Source: CADEEN01 sp031379365 (GTDB lineage: Bacteria; Pseudomonadota; Gammaproteobacteria; Burkholderiales; Burkholderiaceae_C). Taken from it: a stretch of DNA of 7,340 nucleotides. Numbering within the stretch: the first letter of the stretch is position 1; every line of letters starts with the position of its first letter. Made by a program: the position numbers and the translations under genes. Positions 1-4,655 of the stretch are shown here, one piece after another. The notes below the pieces were generated by a model. That model made no database searches, had not been told where the DNA came from, and saw only the letters and a program-made list of their open reading frames with translations. The stretch covers positions 1 through 7,340 of the forward strand of contig JANNFB010000356.1 in assembly GCA_031379365.1 (NCBI GenBank), written 5' to 3'.

Positions 1-1
1 C

Positions 2-910
2 ACCGGTTACACCGCGACCAGCAACACCAACAACGCCACGATCTGGGTTGAATGGGTCGCCGCCAAGGTGGGCGCGCCCATCACCCAGGCCTCGGCCGGC
101 TTCGCAACGACCGAGGTGCAGTGCCCGGCCGCCGCCAACCCGGCGCTGGCCACCAGTTGCACCGGCTACGGCCAGGGCGGCTCGCGCGTGACCGATCCGA
201 ACGGCATCGGCAAGACTGGCGGTGCGCTGACGATACCGATGACCACGCAGATGGACAGGCATCTGACGCGCTTCGGCAGCTATCGCGCCGACGAGATCGT
301 CTTTGTTTACGGCGGCAACAACGACATCTTCCTGCTCTTCGGCGCGGTCGGCGCAGGGCAGTTGACCCCGGCGGCTGCATCGGCAGCGGCGCAAGCCACG
401 GCAGGCCAGCTCGCAACCCTGGTGAAGGACAAGATCCTGGCCCGCGGCGCAACCCGCGTGGCGGTCATGACGCTGCCCGACGCCTCGCCGACACCGGCCT
501 TTAGCAGTCTGCCCACCGCCAGCAAGGCCTTGTTGACATCGCTGTCGGCTGACTTCAACACGGCACTGCTCGCTGGGCTGTCCGGTACGGCTGCGCAGAT
601 CATCGACGCCCGCGCGTTGTCGGGCGACGCTGTCGCCAACCCGAGCAAGTACGGCTTCACCAATGTCACGACTGCGGCCTGCGACCCGGCCAAGATCGCG
701 CTGGTGACTGGCAACCGGGTGACTGACGGCTCTTCCTTGTTCTGCAATGCGGCGTCTGGCCAGCCCTTCAACGGCCTGCGCACTGGCGCCAGCACCAGCA
801 CCTGGCTGTTTGCCGACGGGGTGCACCCGACCACGGGCGGCCACAAGGCATTCGGCGATCAGGTCATCGGCAAGATCAAGGACTTCGGCTGGATCCCGCT
901 CAACCAGTGA
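2..910 (+). CDS. SGNH/GDSL-family hydrolase (esterase/lipase-like), 5'-truncated
   Basis: The frame is open from base 2, with no stop before TGA at 908-910, so about 302 C-terminal residues are visible and the true start lies upstream. Two SGNH-superfamily blocks can be seen: a GGNND segment at 311-325 (block III; the second Asn, codon 320-322, is the likely oxyanion-hole residue) and DGVHPT near the C-terminus (block V; Asp codon 815-817 and His codon 824-826 of the catalytic triad). The block I Gly-Asp-Ser-Leu serine motif must lie before the window. The composition, rich in Ala, Thr, Gly and Asn with few charges and scattered Cys, suits an exported enzyme that hydrolyses carboxyl esters. 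The signal peptide cannot be seen and the substrate cannot be deduced. No autotransporter barrel follows; the protein ends soon after block V. The internal GTG at 68 is not the real start because coding character continues upstream. The family is fairly sure; the specific function is unknown. Confidence 0.85.
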   Translation, partial: TGYTATSNTNNATIWVEWVAAKVGAPITQASAGFATTEVQCPAAANPALATSCTGYGQGGSRVTDPNGIGKTGGALTIPMTTQMDRHLTRFGSYRADEIVFVYGGNNDIFLLFGAVGAGQLTPAAASAAAQATAGQLATLVKDKILARGATRVAVMTLPDASPTPAFSSLPTASKALLTSLSADFNTALLAGLSGTAAQIIDARALSGDAVANPSKYGFTNVTTAACDPAKIALVTGNRVTDGSSLFCNAASGQPFNGLRTGASTSTWLFADGVHPTTGGHKAFGDQVIGKIKDFGWIPLNQ

Positions 911-929
911 TCGCCTGAGCTCGATCACT
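906..929. repeat. Perfect 8-bp inverted repeat over the hydrolase stop codon
   Basis: AGTGATCG (906-913) and CGATCACT (922-929) are exact reverse complements around an 8-nt loop. The left arm contains the TGA stop of the hydrolase gene. It lies 2 nt before the terminator hairpin, so the 3' end of the transcript can form two stacked stem-loops. It may protect the mRNA 3' end or assist termination; this role is inferred. Confidence 0.5.
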
Positions 930-931
930 TG

Positions 932-960
932 ACCGGCGCCCTTGGGCGCCGGTTTGCATT
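932..960 (+). terminator. Rho-independent-type terminator after the SGNH hydrolase gene
   Basis: ACCGGCGCCC (932-941) and GGGCGCCGGT (944-953) form a perfect 10-bp GC-rich stem closed by a 2-nt gap (effectively a 4-nt loop). A short T-rich tail, TTTGCATT, follows from 953. It lies 22 nt past the hydrolase stop and before the convergent end of dacB. On the opposite strand there is no T tract, so it probably acts mainly on forward transcripts. Confidence 0.7.
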
Positions 961-982
961 CAGCGGTGGCTACTTGCAGTGC

Positions 983-2458
983 TCACTTCGACGTCCGCCG
1001 CGACGGCTCCGCAGGACGCTTGGCTTGTCGGGCGTCGTCGATGGTCCATTGCACCAGTGCATCCAGCGCGGCGCGCGCCGCATTGGCATTGGGGTGGTTG
1101 ATCACGGCCACCAGCACATAGCGCCTGCCACTGGCGCCGAGCACGTAGCCGGCGACACCGGCCACGTCGCGCAAGGAGCCGGTCTTCAGGTGCGCCATGC
1201 CGGCACTTGAATTCGCGCGGCGCAGTGTGCCGTCCAGGCCGTTCACCGGCAGGGAAGCGATCAGCTCGGGCATCACCGGGCTGGCCCAGGCCGTCTGCAA
1301 CACGCGGCCGAGCAGCGCCGCCGAGACTCGCGTCTCACGCGACAGGCCGGAGCCGTTGTCGATGTCCACGCCGTCCAAGGACTCACCCAGGCGCTGCGAC
1401 AGCCACTGGCGCAGCGCCTCGCGCCCGGCTTCCGGCGTGGCGCTGGTGGCCCCCGGGCGCTGCAGAGCCAGCGTCAACAGCAGCTGCTGCGCCATCACGT
1501 TGTTGCTGTACTTGTTGATGTCGCGCACCACCTCGGCCAGGGCCGGCGAGGCGATCTCGAAACTGGGCTTGAGGCCCTCCGGCGCCGCGCCTTCGCGTAC
1601 GCTGCCACTCAGGCGCCCGCCGCTGCCCTGCCAAAGCGCGGTCAGCAGGCGCGCTGCGTAGAGCCTGGCATCGGGGTAGGCCAGGGGCCAGACGCGCTCG
1701 CCGCAGGTCGCGGCGTAGCTGCCGCCGAAGCGCATGCGCTCGGGGTCGCCGGGGGTCGCCTTGAGGGCGCCGCGCCAGTCATTGCAGGGACCGGCGGCGA
1801 GCGGCACGCTGGCATCGACGGCCACGCCCTGCAGCGCCGGCTCGGCCGAGACCACGGCCACGCCACGGGCCGGGTCGGGCGTGAAGGTGTAAAGCACCGC
1901 GCTCAGGTTGAGCAGCAGGGCCTGGGCGCGCACGTTGTACGGGCGCAGCGGCTCGTTGTCGAAGGCGGCCGTGGAAGTCTCGGGTACGACGAAGGCGCTC
2001 TGGTCGAGCACGATGTCGCCACGGACCTCGGCGATGCCCATCTGGCGCAAGCGCTGCATCAGCAGCCACAGCCGCTCGAGGGTGAGCTTGGGGTCGCCGC
2101 GCCCCTGAATGTGCAGGTTGCCCTCGAGCACGCCGTTCTGCACCCGGCCGGCGAGCCAGACCGGCGTCTTCCACGTGAAGGCCGGGCCGAGCTGGTCGAG
2201 TGCGGCGTAGGTCGTCAGCAGCTTGGCCAGCGAGGCCGGGTTGACGGCCTTCTGGGCGTTCAGCGTCAGCCGGGTGGCGCCGCTGCCCACCTCTTGCACC
2301 CACACCGACAGCGCTTCCACCGGCACGCCCTCGCGTCGCAGGGCCTGCTCGATTTCGGGTGCCAGCACCGGCGCATCGACCGCCTGCACAGGCCCCGAGC
2401 AGAGCAGGGCCGACAGGCTGACGGCGATAGGCAGCAGGCGGTGGCGCATCGCAATCAT
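983..2458 (-). CDS. dacB: D-alanyl-D-alanine carboxypeptidase/endopeptidase, PBP4 class
   Basis: This 491-residue protein is a penicillin-binding protein of the S13 (DacB/PBP4) family. In the periplasm it removes the terminal D-Ala from peptidoglycan pentapeptides and cleaves D-Ala-mDAP cross-bridges. A signal peptide is evident at residues 1-26: basic MRHR, a hydrophobic stretch, then PVQA before the predicted cut. All three penicilloyl-serine motifs are present: SLAK at 76-79 (nucleophile Ser76, Lys79), SNN at 318-320 and KTG at 425-427. The conserved NGSGLSR segment at 368-374 is also intact. The long interval between SLAK and SNN (about 240 residues) is the extra-domain insertion typical of PBP4 and absent from DacA-type enzymes; it contains two Cys (225, 252) that could pair. 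Length is close to the E. coli protein. The start could be codon 1 or the Met at codon 4 (2449), which begins the classic n-region; no strong ribosome-binding site distinguishes them. The gene is divergent from tsaB and convergent with the SGNH gene. Confidence 0.95.
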   Translation of the reverse strand: MIAMRHRLLPIAVSLSALLCSGPVQAVDAPVLAPEIEQALRREGVPVEALSVWVQEVGSGATRLTLNAQKAVNPASLAKLLTTYAALDQLGPAFTWKTPVWLAGRVQNGVLEGNLHIQGRGDPKLTLERLWLLMQRLRQMGIAEVRGDIVLDQSAFVVPETSTAAFDNEPLRPYNVRAQALLLNLSAVLYTFTPDPARGVAVVSAEPALQGVAVDASVPLAAGPCNDWRGALKATPGDPERMRFGGSYAATCGERVWPLAYPDARLYAARLLTALWQGSGGRLSGSVREGAAPEGLKPSFEIASPALAEVVRDINKYSNNVMAQQLLLTLALQRPGATSATPEAGREALRQWLSQRLGESLDGVDIDNGSGLSRETRVSAALLGRVLQTAWASPVMPELIASLPVNGLDGTLRRANSSAGMAHLKTGSLRDVAGVAGYVLGASGRRYVLVAVINHPNANAARAALDALVQWTIDDARQAKRPAEPSRRTSK

Positions 2459-2460
2459 GA

Positions 2461-2497
2461 TCGCATGCCGGGTGCGTCATACACTGACCGCATGCGA
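2461..2497. promoter_or_regulatory. Dyad and candidate divergent promoters between dacB and tsaB
   Basis: The 92-bp spacer must supply expression to both divergent genes. TCGCATGC (2461-2468) and GCATGCGA (2490-2497) form a perfect 8-bp inverted repeat with a 21-bp centre; each arm itself contains the palindrome GCATGC. Within the centre lie two overlapping weak -10-like hexamers: TACACT (2480-2485) reading toward tsaB and TATGAC (complement of 2476-2481) reading toward dacB. No good -35 element was seen for either. The dyad could be an operator flanking the core promoters or a chance pairing; the promoter calls are tentative. Confidence 0.3.
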
Positions 2498-2538
2498 CCG
2501 AACCGATGCCCGAAAGGCCTGGCCGAAGCGAGCACGAT

Positions 2539-2553
2539 GGAGCGGCGTGGGTG
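2539..2553 (+). promoter_or_regulatory. Ribosome-binding site deciding the tsaB GTG start
   Basis: GGAG at 2539-2542 lies 8 nt before GTG at 2551. The upstream in-frame ATG at 2506 has no purine-rich sequence in front of it and would add 15 residues that do not look like the family. The GTG is therefore preferred. Confidence 0.6.
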
Positions 2554-3312
2554 AGTGCGACCGCGCTGCCCGCGCCGCGTTTGTTGGCACTGGACACGTC
2601 CACCGAGCGCATGACGCTGGCGCTCGTCGACGGCCCGCGCCAATGGCTGGCCGACGAGGTCGGCGGCGCCATTGCCTCGCAGCGCTTGCTGCCCCTGGTC
2701 TTCGAGTTGTTGGCGAGCGCGGGCCTGGCCTTGCGTGATCTCGACGCCATCGCCTTTGGCTGCGGCCCCGGCGCCTTCACCGGCTTGCGCACCGCTTGTT
2801 CGGTGACGCAGGGGCTGGCTTTCGGTGCCGGCCTGCCGGTGCTGGCCATCGACAGCCTGGCCTTGGTGGCCGAAGACGCGCAGGCCCGGCATGGCCAGGC
2901 GGCACACCGGCTCTGGGTGGCCATGGATGCGCGCATGGACGAGGTCTACGCCGCCGCCTACTTGTACAGCCCCGATGGTTGGTGGGTGGACCACGCACCG
3001 GCCTTGTGGCCCGTGGCCGCCCTGGCCGAGGCCTGGCGCCTCGAGCCGCCGGCCTGCGTGGCTGGCTCGGCGCTCGACGCCTTCGGCGACCGCCTGCCCA
3101 CCGGCAGCGCACTGCGCATCCCCGCTGCACAGCACCGCGCTGCCGCCCTGGCCCGCCTGGCGCTCGCGGCCTGGCGGCGCGGCGAAGGCATGGACGCTGC
3201 GCTGGCCTTGCCGCTCTACCTGCGCGACAAGGTTGCGTTCACGACAGCCGAACGCAGCGCTGCGGCGCTGGCCAAGGCAGGACAGGCCGCAGGCATAAGG
3301 GTGCCCCAGTGA
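2551..3312 (+). CDS. tsaB: tRNA threonylcarbamoyladenosine biosynthesis protein TsaB
   Basis: TsaB (formerly YeaZ) is the ASKHA-fold partner of TsaD. With TsaC and TsaE it helps form N6-threonylcarbamoyladenosine at position 37 of ANN-decoding tRNAs in the cytoplasm. From the GTG start the product has 253 residues, somewhat longer than E. coli TsaB. Recognisable parts are the N-terminal strand LLALDTST (residues 11-18), the hallmark CGPGAFTGLR (71-80) followed by a helix and the PVLAIDSL strand (96-103), the AMDARMDEVY segment (124-133), and a C-terminal PLYLRDKVAFTTAER (221-235) typical of the family. TsaB lacks the metal-binding histidines of TsaD, so this is not the catalytic paralogue. 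The start was chosen for the GGAG at 2539-2542. It opens the forward operon; its TGA overlaps a GTG (3309) in a GTGA arrangement, and its last codons lie in a 38-bp block repeated before rimI. Confidence 0.94.
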   Translation: MSATALPAPRLLALDTSTERMTLALVDGPRQWLADEVGGAIASQRLLPLVFELLASAGLALRDLDAIAFGCGPGAFTGLRTACSVTQGLAFGAGLPVLAIDSLALVAEDAQARHGQAAHRLWVAMDARMDEVYAAAYLYSPDGWWVDHAPALWPVAALAEAWRLEPPACVAGSALDAFGDRLPTGSALRIPAAQHRAAALARLALAAWRRGEGMDAALALPLYLRDKVAFTTAERSAAALAKAGQAAGIRVPQ

Positions 3313-3386
3313 GCGCGACGGGCCGCCCCAAGCGCTCACGCTCCCGCTTGGCGGGACAGGCCGCAGGCCGAAGGGTGCTCCAGTGA
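3309..3386 (+). CDS. Possible 25-codon mini-cistron coupling tsaB to rimI
   Basis: GTG at 3309 opens a 25-codon frame ending at TGA 3384-3386. Its start overlaps the tsaB stop (GTGA 3309-3312), and its stop overlaps the rimI start (GTGA 3383-3386). AAGGG at 3297-3301 sits 7 nt before the GTG, a plausible ribosome-binding site. The predicted peptide is short and very basic (many Arg in the first half). It ends in AGQAAGRRVLQ, close to the TsaB C-terminus AGQAAGIRVPQ because both are encoded by the repeat. I know no family for it. It may be translated only as a relay that carries ribosomes from tsaB to rimI, or it may be a by-product of the duplication. Evidence for translation is positional only. 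Confidence 0.3.
   Translation: MSATGRPKRSRSRLAGQAAGRRVLQ
3323..3354 (+). other. Stem-loop between the two repeat copies
   Basis: CCAAGCG (3328-3334) and CGCTTGG (3345-3351) pair perfectly around a 10-nt loop. The stem can extend with CCG (3323-3325) pairing with CGG (3352-3354) across a 2-nt bulge. It occupies the unique core of the duplicated junction and has no T tract, so it is not a terminator. It could be part of a small palindromic intergenic repeat of the REP type or could affect reinitiation at rimI. Confidence 0.5.
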
Positions 3387-3883
3387 GCGCGCAACTGCAG
3401 TTCAGCTCGCCGCCCGCGCAACGCGAGGCGCTGACCCTGGCCGATCTCGACGCCGTGATGGCGATCGAGCAGAGCGTTTATCCGTTTGCCTGGAGCCGCG
3501 GCAACTTCATCGACTCATTGGCCGCTGGCTACAGCGCCCAGCAATTGCGCGATGCGCAGGGCCAGCTCTGCGCCTACTGCGTCGCCATGCCCGGCGTGCA
3601 GGAGATGCACCTGCTCAACATCACGGTGGCACCTGCCTGGCAGCATCGCGGCCTGGCGCGTCGGCTGCTCGACGGCCTGGTGGCCGACTGCCGCGGGGCG
3701 GGCGCCGTGTGGCTGTGGCTCGAAGTGCGCGAGAGCAACCACCGCGCGCGCGAGGTCTACCGCCGCTACGGTTTCGAGCAGGTGGGCTGGCGCCGCAGCT
3801 ACTACCCTGCCGCCGCCGGCCAGCGCGAAGACGCCTGCGTGATGCGCCTGGCCACCGGGGAGCCCGCCCATGCGCTGGAGTGA
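3383..3883 (+). CDS. rimI: Ribosomal protein S18-alanine N-acetyltransferase RimI
   Basis: This 166-residue GNAT-fold enzyme transfers acetyl from acetyl-CoA to the N-terminal alanine of ribosomal protein S18. GNAT motif A is seen as NITVAPAWQHRGLARRLL (residues 79-96), with the acetyl-CoA phosphate loop QHRGLA at 87-92. LWLEVRESN (111-119) carries Glu114, which aligns with the general base Glu103 of E. coli RimI. REVYRRYGF (123-131) carries Tyr126, equivalent to E. coli Tyr115. The C-terminal segment RRSYYP...REDACVM is also RimI-specific. The N-terminal MAIEQSVYPFAWS matches the family's IE...FPWS region. The GTG start is chosen because it follows AAGGG (3371-3375) by 7 nt. There are about 10 more N-terminal residues than in E. 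coli. The gene follows tsaB directly, a common linkage, and overlaps the next gene by 14 bp. Confidence 0.95.
   Translation: MSAQLQFSSPPAQREALTLADLDAVMAIEQSVYPFAWSRGNFIDSLAAGYSAQQLRDAQGQLCAYCVAMPGVQEMHLLNITVAPAWQHRGLARRLLDGLVADCRGAGAVWLWLEVRESNHRAREVYRRYGFEQVGWRRSYYPAAAGQREDACVMRLATGEPAHALE
3857..3872 (+). promoter_or_regulatory. Ribosome-binding site for the uracil-DNA glycosylase gene, inside rimI
   Basis: GGGGAG at 3857-3862 precedes ATG 3870 by 7 nt. It lies inside the last codons of rimI, so the glycosylase gene has its own strong entry site despite the 14-bp overlap. Confidence 0.6.
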
Positions 3884-4649
3884 ACGCCAGCGCGCCATGC
3901 TGCAGACCATGGGGGTGCGCCTGTTCGGCGCGCCACCGGCTGCGGCGCCAGCAGCGCTGAGCCCCGCTCCAGTTGCCATCCCGGGAGCCGCCTCGACAGA
4001 CGTGCCGCGAACACCCACCGCGGCCGTCAGCGCGCCCTCCGCGCGCAGCGCGGTGCCCCTGTTGCGGCCCGAGATTGCATCGCTCGACTGGCTCGCCCTG
4101 CGCGCGGCGGTGGCTGGGTGCCGCGCCTGCAGCTTGTGCGAGTCGCGCCAGCAAACCGTGTTCGGCACGGGCCACCTGCGGGCCCACTGGATGATCGTTG
4201 GCGAAGCACCCGGCGAGCAAGAAGACGCGCAGGGCGAGCCCTTCGTCGGCGTGTCGGGCCAGTTGCTCGACAACATGCTGCACGCGCTGTCTTTGACCCG
4301 CGGCGAGGGCCCGCCCGAGCGCCAGGTCTTCATTGCCAACACGCTGAAGTGCCGGCCGCCGAAGAACCGCAACCCGGTGCCGGCCGAAACCGCGCAGTGC
4401 GCTCCCTTCCTGGCGCGCCAGATCGCCCTGGTGCAGCCGCGCATCATCCTGGCGATGGGCCGGTTTGCGGCGCAGGCGCTGCTCGGCAGCGACGAGCCGC
4501 TGGGCAAGTTGCGTGGCCACGTGCACCGCTACCAAGGCGTGCCGGTGGTCGTCACCTACCACCCCGCCTACCTGCTGCGCACCCTGACGGACAAGGCCCG
4601 GGCCTGGGAAGACCTGTGCCTGGCAGCGCGCGTCGTCGCGGGGCGCTGA
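3870..4649 (+). CDS. Uracil-DNA glycosylase, family 4 (iron-sulfur)
   Basis: This 259-residue enzyme removes uracil from DNA, starting base excision repair of deaminated cytosine. The catalytic domain runs from about residue 75 to the end. Motif A is GEAPGEQED (111-119) followed by GEPFVGVSGQLLD (122-134). The mid motif is NTLKCRPPKNRNPVP (157-171). The C-terminal DNA-intercalating motif is HPAYLLR (231-237). Cys84 and Cys87 (CRAC), Cys161 and Cys177 have the spacing expected for the [4Fe-4S] cluster of thermophilic family 4 enzymes such as the Thermus one; Cys90 is an extra cysteine. Residues 1-19 form a short helix-like segment (RQRAMLQTMGVRLF) joined by an Ala/Pro/Ser-rich linker, about 21-67, that looks disordered. 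The N-terminal extension is seen in related betaproteobacterial proteins as far as I recall; its role is unknown. The gene overlaps rimI by 14 bp and is followed 6 nt later by the GGDEF-EAL gene. Confidence 0.93.
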   Translation: MRWSERQRAMLQTMGVRLFGAPPAAAPAALSPAPVAIPGAASTDVPRTPTAAVSAPSARSAVPLLRPEIASLDWLALRAAVAGCRACSLCESRQQTVFGTGHLRAHWMIVGEAPGEQEDAQGEPFVGVSGQLLDNMLHALSLTRGEGPPERQVFIANTLKCRPPKNRNPVPAETAQCAPFLARQIALVQPRIILAMGRFAAQALLGSDEPLGKLRGHVHRYQGVPVVVTYHPAYLLRTLTDKARAWEDLCLAARVVAGR

Positions 4650-4655
4650 AGCACC

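Larger units (their letters stand above)
3280..3391 (+). repeat. Direct repeat (38 bp, period 74) across the tsaB-rimI junction
   Basis: Bases 3280-3317 and 3354-3391 match at 35 of 38 positions (differences at 3295, 3296 and 3305 of copy 1). Copy 1 covers the last codons of tsaB, its stop and the bases just after. Copy 2 covers the sequence just before rimI and its first codons. Each copy carries AAGGG, 7 nt, then GTGAGCGCG, so each contains a Shine-Dalgarno-like site and a GTGA stop/start overlap. A 36-bp unique core lies between. The simplest reading is insertion or partial duplication at an ancestral GTGA-coupled tsaB-rimI junction, followed by slight divergence; this is inferred. Confidence 0.85.

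Noticed and set aside
929..1210. 93-codon forward frame starting in the terminator region and running antisense to dacB
   Set aside because: It begins inside the terminator hairpin and overlaps the dacB 3' end, where the KTG motif is encoded on the other strand.
2506..2550. Upstream ATG start for tsaB adding 15 residues
   Set aside because: No ribosome-binding site precedes it, and the extra residues do not resemble TsaB N-termini. The GTG at 2551 has GGAG at a good distance.
1779..2936. 385-codon reverse frame spanning the dacB 5' end, the spacer and the tsaB 5' part
   Set aside because: It crosses two confident divergent genes and the intergenic dyad. The composition is that of a shadow frame.
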